Source: Streptomyces sp. NBC_01116
GTDB lineage: Bacteria > Actinomycetota > Actinomycetes > Streptomycetales > Streptomycetaceae
Direction of reading: 5' to 3'
Length of the DNA stretch: 64,000 bases
NCBI RefSeq assembly: GCF_041435495.1
Contig: NZ_CP108644.1
Coordinates: 4,573,501 to 4,637,500, forward strand
The notes beneath the pieces were generated by a model. It saw only the letters and a list, made by a program, of their open reading frames with translations. It was not told the origin of the DNA and made no database searches. Shown in pieces: positions 1-8,911 of the stretch (position 1 is its first letter; each line of letters begins with the position of its first letter). Position numbers and translations under genes: made by a program.

Positions 1-138
1 TACGCCTTCACCGCGATGCTCGCCCAGCGCACCGAGGGCCAGGTGCGGTGGCGCACCTGGCACGCCTACCCGCAGGAGGGGCAGTTGGTGGTGACCCGGA
101 CCAGGGTGGGGGTGCGGATTCCGGCGCCCGCGGCGTGA
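1..138 (+). CDS. DUF2617-like protein, 3' end only
   Basis: The window opens inside a gene: frame 1 is open from base 1 and stops at TGA 136-138, giving 45 C-terminal residues ending in RIPAPAA. The tail is rich in Trp, Arg and Gln and looks like the C-terminus of the DUF2617 proteins that lie upstream of the membrane spermidine synthase homologue in Streptomyces. That assignment is from memory and the function is unknown. The next gene starts 67 bases downstream on the same strand, so co-transcription is plausible. The start lies outside the window. Confidence 0.55.
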   Translation, partial: YAFTAMLAQRTEGQVRWRTWHAYPQEGQLVVTRTRVGVRIPAPAA

Positions 139-205
139 CCGGCGGGGGCACTTACACCCGTGTGGGTGACAGGCGGCGATGGTGCGGTGACGTAGCGTTC
201 GCACC

Positions 206-1804
206 ATGATCGACCAGCAGATATCGCTGCGAGGGGGCGCGGCGCGGCTTCCCGTACGGCCGAGGACCGGCCGGTTCCTCGTGCTGGCCGCGGTCTTCGT
301 CTGCGCCGCGTGCGGTCTCGTCTACGAGCTCGAACTGGTCGCGCTCGCCTCCTACCTGATCGGCGATTCGGTCACCCAGGCCTCCGTCGTGCTCTCCGTG
401 ATGGTGTTCGCGATGGGCATCGGCTCCCTTCTCGCGAAACGTTTGCGCTGCCATGCCGCCGTCGGTTTCGGCATGGTCGAGGCGGCCCTCGCGCTGATCG
501 GCGGCTCCTCCGCGCTGGTGCTCTACGCCTCGTTCGCCTGGCTCGGCGACTCGCAGTACGCCCTGGTCGGGTTCTCGCTGACGATCGGGGTGCTGATCGG
601 CGCGGAGATCCCGTTGCTGATGACGCTGATCCAGCGCGTCGACCGGCAGGACGCGGGCGGGACCGTCGCCGACCTCTTCGCCGCCGACTACGTGGGCGCG
701 CTGGTCGGCGGGCTCGCGTTCCCGTTCCTGCTGCTGCCGTTGCTGGGGCAGTTGACGGGTGCGCTGTTCACCGGCGGGATCAACGCGGCGGCGGGCGCCG
801 CGCTGGTCCTGTGGGTGTTCCGGCGCGACCTCACCACCCGCTCCCGGTGGCTCCTCGTCCTGGTCAACGGCTCGGTGATCGCGGTCCTGGCCGTCGCCAC
901 GGTGCTGGTCGACGACTTCGAGCGGGCGGCGCGGCGGGCGGTGTACGGGGACCAGGTGCGGGTCGCCGTGCAGACCGAGGTGCAGGAGGTCGTCCTGACC
1001 GGCGCGGACCGCGATTCCCTCGACCTCTATCTGGACGGCCGGCTGCGGGTCAGCGCCCGCGACGAGTACCGCTACCACGAGGCGCTGGTGCACCCCGCGA
1101 TGGACGGGCCCCGCGCCCGCGTGCTCATCCTGGGCGGCGGCGACGGACTGGCCGCCCGCGAGGTGCTGCGCTACCGGGACGTCCGCTCGGTCACCGTCGT
1201 CGAACTGGACGCGGGCGTCACCCGACTGGCCCGCACGGACCCCGCTCTCTCCGAGCTGAACGGCCACGCCTTCCGCGACCCCCGCGTCTCGGTGGTCGGG
1301 GCGGACGCGTTCCCCTGGCTCCGGGCCGACCGGGGGCGCTACGACGTGGTGGTCTCCGACCTCCCGGACCCGGGCATCACCGCCAGCACGAAGCTGTACT
1401 CCGCCGAGTTCTACGGGCTGGTCGCGGAGGCCCTGGCCCCGGACGGGCGGCTCGTGGTGCACGCGGGGCCGCTGGGCACCCGGCCGCAGACCTTCTGGAC
1501 GGTGGAGGCATCGATGCGCGCGGGCGGCCTCGCGACCCGCCCGTACAGCGTCACCGGCCGGTACACGGGCCTCGCCACCGGCCCGGACCGGGGCGGCGGC
1601 GAGGACCGGGAGCGGGAGGACTGGGGCTTCCTCCTCGCCGGACCGGGCGCGGCGCCGCAGCCCTCGCTGGCCGCCGGCGGGCCCGTGCCGCGGTCGCTGG
1701 GCGGCCGGGAACTGCGGGAGGGGGCGCGTGCGGCGGACGACGCCCGGCTCCCCGGGCTGATTCCGTCGACGCTGGTCCACCCCCGTTACCGGGAGGACGT
1801 GTGA
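206..1804 (+). CDS. membrane-anchored spermidine synthase family protein
   Basis: 532 aa. The N-terminal ~235 residues hold about seven hydrophobic segments (for example FLVLAAVFVCAACGLVYELE near residue 25). The C-terminal half is a Rossmann methyltransferase-like fold of the polyamine aminopropyltransferase family, with the nucleotide-binding loop LILGGGDGLAAREVL near residue 310 and VVVSDLPDPG near 390. Soluble spermidine synthases are about 290 aa; this fusion to a membrane domain is a known bacterial variant whose substrate is poorly defined, so polyamine synthesis is an inference. The ATG has no strong Shine-Dalgarno. The last ~60 residues are Gly/Arg-rich and probably disordered. Confidence 0.85.
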   Translation: MIDQQISLRGGAARLPVRPRTGRFLVLAAVFVCAACGLVYELELVALASYLIGDSVTQASVVLSVMVFAMGIGSLLAKRLRCHAAVGFGMVEAALALIGGSSALVLYASFAWLGDSQYALVGFSLTIGVLIGAEIPLLMTLIQRVDRQDAGGTVADLFAADYVGALVGGLAFPFLLLPLLGQLTGALFTGGINAAAGAALVLWVFRRDLTTRSRWLLVLVNGSVIAVLAVATVLVDDFERAARRAVYGDQVRVAVQTEVQEVVLTGADRDSLDLYLDGRLRVSARDEYRYHEALVHPAMDGPRARVLILGGGDGLAAREVLRYRDVRSVTVVELDAGVTRLARTDPALSELNGHAFRDPRVSVVGADAFPWLRADRGRYDVVVSDLPDPGITASTKLYSAEFYGLVAEALAPDGRLVVHAGPLGTRPQTFWTVEASMRAGGLATRPYSVTGRYTGLATGPDRGGGEDREREDWGFLLAGPGAAPQPSLAAGGPVPRSLGGRELREGARAADDARLPGLIPSTLVHPRYREDV

Positions 1805-1870
1805 GCGCGCCCGGCTTTCGGCGGGTGGAAGCGCTGACGTCCGGGCCATGGCCGATTAGGCTCGGTTTCC

Positions 1871-2899
1871 ATGGAGCATGAGGTGTTCGTTCCGGTTCCC
1901 GTCCCGACGCTGCTGCGCACGCTGGCCGACCCCGCCCGGGTCGCCCGTTGCGTCCCCGGACTCCAGCAGGACGCCGACGCGTCGGCGTCGCCCCTGGCGG
2001 GCCGGCTGAAGCTGCGGGCCGGCGGCCACACCATCACCTACCGGGGCGAGCTGCGGCTCACCGGTCCGGAGGAGCCCGGAGGTTCGGGCGGGCCGCGCTT
2101 CTCGGTGACCGGGCGGGGCGTGGAGGCCCGGGGCGCCGGTGCGGTCGAGCTGGTTCTGGCCATCGGCCTCACGGAGGCGGACGGCGGGACGGCGCTCGCC
2201 TACAGCGGCACGGCGAGCGGGGACGGGCGGCTGGTCGAGCTGGAGGAGGGCGCGGCGCTCGCGGCCGCCCACCGGCTCCTGGACCGTTTCACCCAGCAGC
2301 TGGTGACGGAGTCGCTGGCGGAGCGGGACGCGGGCGCGGAGAGCGACGGCGACGACGGGGACGGCCACGGCGACGGCGACGGCGACGGGGACGGGGACGG
2401 CGACGGGGACGGGGACGGCTCGGCGGTCGCCGAGGGGCTCGCGGGTGATGAGGAGGCGGCCGACGGCGCCGGGGACGGAGCTGGTTCTTCCGGTGCCGGG
2501 GCGGAGGCCGGAGACGGTGCCGGGGCCGGCGCTGAGTCCGGCGCGGAGGTCAGGGCCGAGGCGGAGGCGGGTGCGGAGGCCGAGGTACGCGATCCCGATG
2601 CGGAGGAGTCCGGGTCCGTGTTCGACTCGCCCGTGCCGCCGCCCTCGCTCGATCCCGTCGCCGGGGTGGAGTTCACCGTTCCGGACGAACCGCCCGCCGA
2701 GGCCGCGCACGCCCGCCGCACCATGATCGGGCGCAGCGCCGAGGAGGTCGACCACGCGCCCCCGCGGGGCCGCTACGCCCCCGTGCCCTCCCCGGAGGCG
2801 GGCGGGGCGAGCACCACCCTGCGGTGGGTCGCCCCCGCCGCCGCCCTCGCGCTCGCCTCCGCCGTGGTGCTCGGCCGGGCGTTGCGTCGCCGGAGGTGA
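1871..2899 (+). CDS. CoxG-like SRPBCC protein with Gly-Asp repeat and C-terminal membrane anchor
   Basis: 342 aa. Residues 1-150 look like an SRPBCC/CoxG lipid-binding domain: MEHEVFVPVPV, LLRTLADPARVARCVPGLQ, then a beta-rich stretch. Residues ~155-190 are an almost pure Gly-Asp repeat encoded by tandem GACGG(C/G) triplet pairs near 2341-2420. An Ala/Gly/Glu-rich acidic linker follows to about residue 240. The C-terminus has one hydrophobic helix (WVAPAAALALASAVVLG) followed by RRRR, typical of a tail-anchored protein. CoxG proteins assist CO dehydrogenase maturation, but no cox genes are visible here, so the role is unknown. Replication slippage in the repeat could make its length vary between strains. 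Confidence 0.75.
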   Translation: MEHEVFVPVPVPTLLRTLADPARVARCVPGLQQDADASASPLAGRLKLRAGGHTITYRGELRLTGPEEPGGSGGPRFSVTGRGVEARGAGAVELVLAIGLTEADGGTALAYSGTASGDGRLVELEEGAALAAAHRLLDRFTQQLVTESLAERDAGAESDGDDGDGHGDGDGDGDGDGDGDGDGSAVAEGLAGDEEAADGAGDGAGSSGAGAEAGDGAGAGAESGAEVRAEAEAGAEAEVRDPDAEESGSVFDSPVPPPSLDPVAGVEFTVPDEPPAEAAHARRTMIGRSAEEVDHAPPRGRYAPVPSPEAGGASTTLRWVAPAAALALASAVVLGRALRRRR

Positions 2900-2957
2900 G
2901 GGGCGGGCGGCGGAGGCGACGGGCGCCGGAGGCGGGGCGGGCCAGTAGGGTCGTCGG

Positions 2958-3764
2958 GTGAGCAGGAGCGAAGAGAACGTCAGGCTGACCGTCGGCGAAG
3001 CCGAGTTGACCGTCGACCCCGGGCACGGCTGCCGGATCAGCAGCCTGCGGATCGGGGGCACCGAACTGCTCCGCCAGGGCGAGCGCTACGGCTGCTTCCC
3101 GATGGTGCCCTGGTGCGGGCGCACCGGGAACGGACAGTTCCGCAACGGCGACGAGCTCCACCGGCTGCCGCTGAACTCCCCGCCGCACGCCATCCACGGC
3201 ACCGGCCGGGACACCTCCTGGCAGCCGGCGTTCACGGCCGCCGACCTGGACGAGGGGCGGGCCGCGTTCTACTACGACCTCGCCGAGCCCTGGCCGTACC
3301 GGGGCCGGGTGACGCAGACCTTCGAGCTGACCGGGGACGCGCTGACGCTGGGCCTCGCCGTCGAGACGTCACGCGACTCCTTCCCCGCCCAGGCCGGCTG
3401 GCACCCGTGGTTCCACCGCACCGTCGACGGCGTGGCCGCCGAGCTGTCCTTCGACGCCGCCTGGCAGGAGGAGCGCGGCGCGGACCATCTGCCGACCGGC
3501 CGTCGCATCGACCCCCTGCCCGGCCCGTGGGACGACTGCTTCGGCATGCCCGACGGCGTCGACGTGAAGCTCACCTGGCCGGAGCGGCTGGAGCTGAGGG
3601 TGAAGAGCCGCAGCGCGTGGGTGGTCGTCTACGACGAGCAGGACGAGGCCGTCTGCGTCGAGCCGCAGTCCGGGCCGCCGAACGGGCTGAACACCGCGCC
3701 CCGGCTGGTGACCCCGATCGACCCGCTGGAGATCACGACGACGTGGAGCTGGACGCGGCTCTGA
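2958..3764 (+). CDS. aldose 1-epimerase family protein
   Basis: 268 aa from a GTG start. It interconverts sugar anomers or belongs to the related glucose-6-phosphate 1-epimerase branch. Sequence support: early beta strands with GCRISSLRIGGTELL, the substrate-loop PWCGRTGNGQF, the histidine in PHAIHGTGRD (~residue 80), the second histidine region AGWHPWFHR (~155) and a late acidic residue in VCVEPQSGPPN. Length matches the mutarotase fold (260-300 aa). It lies 58 bases after the CoxG-like gene and 48 bases before pyrE; the three may be co-transcribed, though no shared pathway is obvious. Confidence 0.87.
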   Translation: MSRSEENVRLTVGEAELTVDPGHGCRISSLRIGGTELLRQGERYGCFPMVPWCGRTGNGQFRNGDELHRLPLNSPPHAIHGTGRDTSWQPAFTAADLDEGRAAFYYDLAEPWPYRGRVTQTFELTGDALTLGLAVETSRDSFPAQAGWHPWFHRTVDGVAAELSFDAAWQEERGADHLPTGRRIDPLPGPWDDCFGMPDGVDVKLTWPERLELRVKSRSAWVVVYDEQDEAVCVEPQSGPPNGLNTAPRLVTPIDPLEITTTWSWTRL

Positions 3765-3812
3765 GCCGGTGCCCGGCAGAGGGCCGGTGCGACACCGCTT
3801 ACCCTCGTGGAC

Positions 3813-4352
3813 ATGACTGACGTACGCGCTGACCTGCTCCAGCAGATCAAGGACAAGGCCGTGGTGCACGGCAAGGTGACCCTCTCCTCGGGGCTGGAAG
3901 CCGACTGGTACATCGACCTGCGCCGGATCACGCTGGACGGCAGGGCCGCGCCGCTGGTCGGCCAGGTCATGCTCGACGCCACCGCCGAGCTGGACTACGA
4001 CTGCGTCGGCGGGCTGACGCTCGGCGCCGACCCGGTCGCCACCTCGATGCTGCACGCCTCCGCCGCCCGGGGCAGGAGCCTGGACGCGTTCGTCGTCCGC
4101 AAGGCGCAGAAGGCGCACGGGATGCAGCGCCGGATCGAGGGCACCGACGTGAAGGGCCGCCGCTGCCTGGTCGTCGAGGACACGTCGACCACGGGCGGTT
4201 CGCCGCTGACCGCCGTCGAGGCGGTGCGCGAGGCGGGCGGCGAGGTCGTCGCCGTCGCCGTGATCGTGGAGCGCGGTGCCGCCCCGGCGATCGCCGAGGC
4301 CGGTCTGCCCTACGTCCACGTCTACTCGGTGGCCGATCTCGACCTGGGCTGA
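3813..4352 (+). CDS. pyrE: orotate phosphoribosyltransferase
   Basis: 179 aa. It catalyses orotate + PRPP to orotidine 5'-monophosphate in cytosolic pyrimidine synthesis. The PRPP-binding signature CLVVEDTSTTGGSPL is clear near residue 117, and the orotate-side region KVTLSSGLEADWYIDLR is near residue 20. An in-frame GTG at 3807 would add two residues; I prefer ATG 3813 because Streptomyces homologues begin MTDVR. Neither start has a good Shine-Dalgarno. A parS-type palindrome lies 14 bases past the stop. Confidence 0.94.
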   Translation: MTDVRADLLQQIKDKAVVHGKVTLSSGLEADWYIDLRRITLDGRAAPLVGQVMLDATAELDYDCVGGLTLGADPVATSMLHASAARGRSLDAFVVRKAQKAHGMQRRIEGTDVKGRRCLVVEDTSTTGGSPLTAVEAVREAGGEVVAVAVIVERGAAPAIAEAGLPYVHVYSVADLDLG

Positions 4353-4363
4353 GCCCGCGGCGG

Positions 4364-4383
4364 CCGGTTTCACGTGAAACCGG
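4364..4383. promoter_or_regulatory. parS-type ParB binding site
   Basis: The 14-bp sequence GTTTCACGTGAAAC at 4367-4380 is identical to the Streptomyces parS consensus as I know it and sits in a perfect 20-bp palindrome, 4364-4383. ParB loads at such sites to organise the origin region and segregate chromosomes during sporulation. The site is between pyrE and fba. It would be a poor rho-independent terminator because there is no loop and no T tract. Confidence 0.85.
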
Positions 4384-4495
4384 GTCCGCCGGGTGGAGCC
4401 GGATGAGGAGTCTGGGAAGATGGGGGCGACGATGACGTCGCCCCCAGGTCAGGGACTCACAGCCTGCACACCCGCACATCCCAAGGAGCGGTCAG

Positions 4496-5527
4496 ATGCC
4501 CATCGCAACCCCCGAGGCGTACGCCGAGATGCTCGACCGGGCAAAGGCGGGCAAGTTCGCCTACCCGGCCATCAACGTCACCTCGTCCCAGACCCTGCAC
4601 GCCGCCCTGCGCGGCTTCGCGGAGGCGGAGAGCGACGGCATCGTCCAGATCTCCACCGGCGGTGCGGAGTTCCTGGGCGGCCAGTACAGCAAGGACATGG
4701 TCACGGGTGCGGTCGCCCTGGCCGAGTTCGCGCACATCGTCGCGGCGAAGTACGACGTCACCATCGCGCTGCACACCGACCACTGCCCCAAGGACAAGCT
4801 GGACGGTTACGTACGTCCGCTGCTCGACGTCTCCGCGGAGCGCGTCGCCAAGGGTCTGAACCCGCTGTTCCAGTCGCACATGTGGGACGGCTCGGCCGAG
4901 ACCCTCGCCGACAACCTGGCCATCGGCCAGGAGCTGCTGGCCAAGGCCGCCGCCGCCAGGATCATCCTCGAGGTCGAGATCACCCCGACCGGCGGTGAGG
5001 AGGACGGCGTCACGCACGAGATCAACGACGAGCTGTACACGACCGTCGACGACGCGCTGCGCACCGCCGAGGCGCTCGGCCTGGGCGAGAAGGGCCGCTA
5101 CCTGCTGGCCGCCTCCTTCGGCAACGTCCACGGCGTCTACAAGCCGGGCAACGTCGTGCTCCGTCCCGAGCTGCTGAAGGACCTCCAGGCGGGCGTCTCC
5201 GAGAAGTACGGCAAGCCGGCCGGCAGCCAGCCGTTCGACTTCGTCTTCCACGGCGGCTCGGGCTCCACCGCCGAGGAGATCGCCACCGCGCTGGAGAACG
5301 GCGTCGTGAAGATGAACCTCGACACCGACACCCAGTACGCCTTCACCCGCCCGGTCGTGGACCACATGTTCCGCAACTACGACGGTGTCCTGAAGGTCGA
5401 CGGCGAGGTCGGCAACAAGAAGACCTACGACCCCCGTACCTGGGGCAAGGCCGCCGAGGCGGGCATGGCCGCGCGCGTCACCGAGGCGTGCGGGCACCTG
5501 CGCTCCACGGGTACGAAGCTGAAGTAA
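4496..5527 (+). CDS. fba: class II fructose-bisphosphate aldolase
   Basis: 343 aa. This zinc-dependent enzyme cleaves fructose 1,6-bisphosphate to DHAP and glyceraldehyde 3-phosphate in glycolysis and runs in reverse for gluconeogenesis. The metal-site motif ALHTDHCPKDK is near residue 90. The DHAP phosphate loop VFHGGSGST is near 250 and the NLDTDTQYAFTRP signature near 278. Length fits the long class IIA enzymes. A strong Shine-Dalgarno AAGGAG precedes the ATG by about 7 bases. A strong hairpin follows at 5555-5587. Likely highly expressed. Confidence 0.96.
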   Translation: MPIATPEAYAEMLDRAKAGKFAYPAINVTSSQTLHAALRGFAEAESDGIVQISTGGAEFLGGQYSKDMVTGAVALAEFAHIVAAKYDVTIALHTDHCPKDKLDGYVRPLLDVSAERVAKGLNPLFQSHMWDGSAETLADNLAIGQELLAKAAAARIILEVEITPTGGEEDGVTHEINDELYTTVDDALRTAEALGLGEKGRYLLAASFGNVHGVYKPGNVVLRPELLKDLQAGVSEKYGKPAGSQPFDFVFHGGSGSTAEEIATALENGVVKMNLDTDTQYAFTRPVVDHMFRNYDGVLKVDGEVGNKKTYDPRTWGKAAEAGMAARVTEACGHLRSTGTKLK

Positions 5528-5554
5528 CCACCCGTCCGCACGGACGTACGGTGT

Positions 5555-5587
5555 CGGGCCCGGTCCTCCTCCAGAGGGCCGGGCCCG
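5555..5587 (+). terminator. hairpin terminator after fba
   Basis: Arms CGGGCCCGGTCCTC (5555-5568) and GAGGGCCGGGCCCG (5574-5587) pair over 14 bp with one G-U and a 5-base loop. It begins 28 bases past the aldolase stop. There is no clear T tract, as is usual for Streptomyces terminators. Confidence 0.75.
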
Positions 5588-5621
5588 TTGCCGTGCCGGG
5601 AGAGAGAAACGAGGCCCCGCT

Positions 5622-6785
5622 GTGGGTGCGACTTACGATTTCGACACCGTCGTCGACCGCCGGGGCACCTGGTGCGTCCAGTGGGACGGGGTCGCCGACC
5701 GGTTCGGGGTCGACGGGCTGCTGCCGTTCACCATCTCCGACATGGACTTCGCCACCGCCCCCGAGGTGCTGGCCGCGCTCCGGGCCCGTCTGGAGCACGG
5801 GGTGTTCGGCTACACCACCTGGCAGCAGGACGACTTCCGCTCGGCGATAGCCCACTGGTACGCGACCCGGTACGACACCACGATCGACACCGGGCAGCTG
5901 GTCTACGGCCCGTCCGTGCTCAACCAGCTCTCCCAGCTGCTGCGGATGTGGACGGCGGAGGGGGACGGCGTCGTCGTCCACACCCCCACGTACGACGGCT
6001 TCCGCAAGGCGATCACCGGGCTCGGGCGTGAGCTGCGGGGGGTGCCGGTGGGGGACGAGGAGGCGCTGGAGCGCGCGCTGTCGCGGGCGGACGCGAAGGT
6101 GCTGGTGCTGTGCTCGCCGCACAACCCGACGGGTCGGGTGTGGACGGCCGACGAGCTGGCCCGGACGGCCGCGCTGGCCGAGCGGTACGGGGTCGCGGTG
6201 ATCAGCGACGAGATCCACGCGGACTTCGTGCACGAGGAGCGCGCGGGGCGCGGCCATGTGCCGTGGACGCGGGTGGCGGGCGGCGGGCGCTGGGCGCTCA
6301 TCTCCTCCGGGTCGAAGGCGTTCAACTTTCCGGCGCTGACCGGTTCGTACGGGCTGATCGGCGATCCGGCCGACCGGGCCGAGTATCTGCGCCGGATGGA
6401 GACGGGGGAGGGGCTGGCGTCGCCGGCCGTGCTGTCGCTGACCGCGCACATCGCGGCGTACCGGGAGGGCGCGGCGTGGCTGGACGCGGTACGGGCGTAT
6501 GTGGCGGGGAACCTGGACCACGTCGCGGAGCGGCTGGGCGCGGCCCTCCCCGAGCTGGGCTGGGAGCCGCCGCAGGCCGGGTATCTGGCCTGGATCGACC
6601 TGCGTCCGCTGGGGGTGGACGACGAGGCGTTGCAGCGGGTGCTGGTGGAGCGGGAGCGGGTGGCGATCATGGGAGGCTCCGTCTACGGGGCGCCCGGGTT
6701 CGTCCGGCTGAACGTGGGGTGTCCCCGGGGGAAGGCCGAGCTGGGTGTGGAGGCGCTGATCCGAGCGGTGGGGGCCGTGCGGTAG
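5622..6785 (+). CDS. MalY/PatB-type PLP aminotransferase (putative cystathionine beta-lyase)
   Basis: 387 aa from GTG. Fold type I PLP enzyme. The N-terminal PFTISDMDF and FGYTTW are typical of the MalY/PatB subgroup of C-S lyases. The PLP lysine is in ISSGSKAFNFP near residue 232, with SDEIHADF near 197 and a conserved Arg in FVRLNVGCPRGK near 363. Members act as cystathionine beta-lyases or aminotransferases; which one cannot be told from sequence. It follows the fba terminator, so it needs its own promoter in the 94-base gap. The final ~130 bases are unusually G-rich even for this genome. Confidence 0.86.
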   Translation: MGATYDFDTVVDRRGTWCVQWDGVADRFGVDGLLPFTISDMDFATAPEVLAALRARLEHGVFGYTTWQQDDFRSAIAHWYATRYDTTIDTGQLVYGPSVLNQLSQLLRMWTAEGDGVVVHTPTYDGFRKAITGLGRELRGVPVGDEEALERALSRADAKVLVLCSPHNPTGRVWTADELARTAALAERYGVAVISDEIHADFVHEERAGRGHVPWTRVAGGGRWALISSGSKAFNFPALTGSYGLIGDPADRAEYLRRMETGEGLASPAVLSLTAHIAAYREGAAWLDAVRAYVAGNLDHVAERLGAALPELGWEPPQAGYLAWIDLRPLGVDDEALQRVLVERERVAIMGGSVYGAPGFVRLNVGCPRGKAELGVEALIRAVGAVR

Positions 6786-6922
6786 CGGTGGTTGCGGGGG
6801 CGCCGCCCCGGGCCCCCGTGGCGAGGGCTCTGCCCCCGCGCCCCCGCTCCTCAACCGCCGGAGGGGCTGGATTGCGGCCCGGGAGGTGCGGAAGGGCTTG
6901 AGGGGGAGGCACACTCGGGCGT

Positions 6923-7255
6923 ATGGCCTTTCTCGTGTTCCTGACGTTGCCCGGGTTGGTCATCCTGTTGACAGCCCTCGCCTTCCTCGATCAGCTTCTG
7001 CTGCGCGCCGGGCGGGCCGGGCTGTTGCCGTGGCGGAACAGCGCCAGGCAGGGGCAGATATCGGCGACCGGGTTCGAGCAGCTCCACGCGACCTTCTCGC
7101 CGGGCAAGCAGAGCGAGCTCAAGGAGCGGCAGTCCGCCCTGCTCCTGCGGGACGACGAGGAGGACGGGGCGCCGCCCCACCGGACCCTTGTCGATCTCGA
7201 CGGCGGGACGGCCGTGGTGCGGCTTCCCCGGGCCGGGGGACAGCGGGCGGGCTGA
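6923..7255 (+). CDS. small membrane protein, DUF6191-like
   Basis: 110 aa. One N-terminal hydrophobic helix (FLVFLTLPGLVILLTALAFLDQ) is followed by a charged cytoplasmic region containing FSPGKQSELKERQ. It resembles the small actinobacterial DUF6191 proteins, from memory; the function is unknown. A G-rich stretch (GGGGGAGG) lies 13 or more bases upstream, rather far for a ribosome site. The MFS gene starts 48 bases downstream. Confidence 0.65.
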   Translation: MAFLVFLTLPGLVILLTALAFLDQLLLRAGRAGLLPWRNSARQGQISATGFEQLHATFSPGKQSELKERQSALLLRDDEEDGAPPHRTLVDLDGGTAVVRLPRAGGQRAG

Positions 7256-7303
7256 CGGCCGGTCCCGGTGGCAGGGGGCGGGAGCAGCCGGGATGCTGCT
7301 CCC

Positions 7304-8812
7304 ATGGCTGATGCCCCCGCGCCCGGAGAGATCCGGGTCGCCTCGTCCGTCGGGCGGTGGGTCGTGCTGACCACCGTGCTCGGCTCCAGCATGGCGATGC
7401 TGGACTCCACGGTGATCAACGTGGCCCTGCCCCGCATCGGCGAGGACCTCGGCACCGACATGGCCGCGCTCCAGTGGACCGTCAACGCGTACATGCTCAC
7501 GCTCGCCGGGCTGATCCTCCTCGGCGGGGCGCTCGGGGACCGGTACGGGCGGCGACGGGTGTTCGTGGTGGGGGTGGTGTGGTTCGCGCTGGCCTCCCTG
7601 CTCTGCGGGATCGCGCCGAACGCGGGCGTCCTCGTCGCCGCACGGGCCCTCCAGGGCGTCGGCGGCGCGCTGCTCACGCCGGGGTCCCTCGCGCTCATCC
7701 AGGCGAGCTTCCATCCGGACGACCGGGCGCGGGCCGTGGGGCTCTGGTCCGGGTTCGGCGGGGTCGGGGCGGCCGTGGGGCCCTTCGTGGGCGGGTGGCT
7801 CGTCGACGGGCCCGGATGGCGCTGGGTGTTCCTGCTCAATGTGCCGCTCGCCGCGATCTGCGTGCCCGTCGCGCTCCGGCACGTACCGGAGTCACGGGAT
7901 CCGGCGGCGCACGGCCGGTTCGACGTGCTGGGGGCCGTCCTCGGGGCACTGGCGCTCGCCGGGGTGACCTATGCCCTGATCGAGGCCCCGGGGCGGGGCG
8001 CGTCGCCGACGGTGATCGGGTCGGCCCTCGGCGGGGTGGCCCTCGGCGTGGCGTTCGTCCTGGTCGAGCAGCGGCGGGCGGATCCCATGCTGCCGCCGTC
8101 GATCTTCCGCTCCCGGCTGTTCACCTCGGTCAACCTGGTGACCTTCTGCGTCTACGCGGCCCTCGGCGGCTTCTTCTTCCTCTCCGCGATCCAGCTCCAG
8201 GTGGTGGCCGGATACTCGGCGCTGGGGGCCGGGACCGCGCTGCTGCCGACCACGGTCCTCATGCTGCTGTTCTCCGCCTGGTCGGGTGAGCTGGGGCGGC
8301 GGATCGGGCCCCGCATCCCCCTCACCGTGGGGCCGCTGCTGGCCGCCGCCGGGATGCTCCTGATGCTGCGGGTGGGGCCCGGCACCCCGTCCGTCGGCTC
8401 GTACGCCGGTGAGGTGCTGCCCGCCGTCCTGGTGCTCGGCGCCGGGCTCGTCGTGGTCGTCGCGCCGCTCACCGCGACCGTCCTGGCCGCCGTGGACGCC
8501 GGGCGGGCGGGGCTGGCCAGCGGCATCAACAACGCCGCCGCGCGGGCCGCGGGGCTCATCGCGGTGGCCGCGCTGCCGCTGCTCGCCGGGATGGGGCCGG
8601 AGGCGTACCGGGACGCGGGGGAGTTCGCGGCGACCTTCCGGCGGGCGATGCCGATGTGCGCCGGGCTGCTGGTGGCGGGCGCGGTCATCGCCTGGTGGAC
8701 GGTGCGCGCCCCGGCCGCCGCCGTCCGGGGCGAGCGGCCCGAGTGCGCCGTGCACTGCGGGGTCACCGCGCCGCCGCTGGAGCCGGAGCGCGCGTCCCGC
8801 GCCGAGCCGTGA
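7304..8812 (+). CDS. DHA2-family (EmrB/QacA) drug efflux MFS transporter
   Basis: 502 aa with about 14 predicted membrane helices, the mark of DHA2 drug:proton antiporters. Motif D1 appears as LDSTVINVALPRI near residue 27 and motif A as GALGDRYGRRRVF near 75. The antiporter motif C region is WSGFGGVGAAVGPFVGGWLVD near 155-175. A GTG at 7268 would add 12 residues; ATG 7304 leaves a normal short N-terminus. The Cys-rich tail (CAVHCGV) is probably cytoplasmic. The substrate is unknown and no local regulator is adjacent. Confidence 0.88.
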   Translation: MADAPAPGEIRVASSVGRWVVLTTVLGSSMAMLDSTVINVALPRIGEDLGTDMAALQWTVNAYMLTLAGLILLGGALGDRYGRRRVFVVGVVWFALASLLCGIAPNAGVLVAARALQGVGGALLTPGSLALIQASFHPDDRARAVGLWSGFGGVGAAVGPFVGGWLVDGPGWRWVFLLNVPLAAICVPVALRHVPESRDPAAHGRFDVLGAVLGALALAGVTYALIEAPGRGASPTVIGSALGGVALGVAFVLVEQRRADPMLPPSIFRSRLFTSVNLVTFCVYAALGGFFFLSAIQLQVVAGYSALGAGTALLPTTVLMLLFSAWSGELGRRIGPRIPLTVGPLLAAAGMLLMLRVGPGTPSVGSYAGEVLPAVLVLGAGLVVVVAPLTATVLAAVDAGRAGLASGINNAAARAAGLIAVAALPLLAGMGPEAYRDAGEFAATFRRAMPMCAGLLVAGAVIAWWTVRAPAAAVRGERPECAVHCGVTAPPLEPERASRAEP

Positions 8813-8911
8813 CCCGTGCCCCGGCGAGGGGCCCGGAGCCCGTGGGAGCGCGCTGGGCCACGGGGACGGGGCGCGGTGCCGCCGGGGCGTCGCGGCAGGC
8901 ACACTTGAGCC

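Noticed and set aside
152..1849. Very long open frames antisense to the spermidine synthase gene and to most other genes
   Set aside because: High-GC third positions keep other frames open. Their translations are Arg/Pro/Ala-rich with no family features, whereas the annotated frames show conserved motifs.
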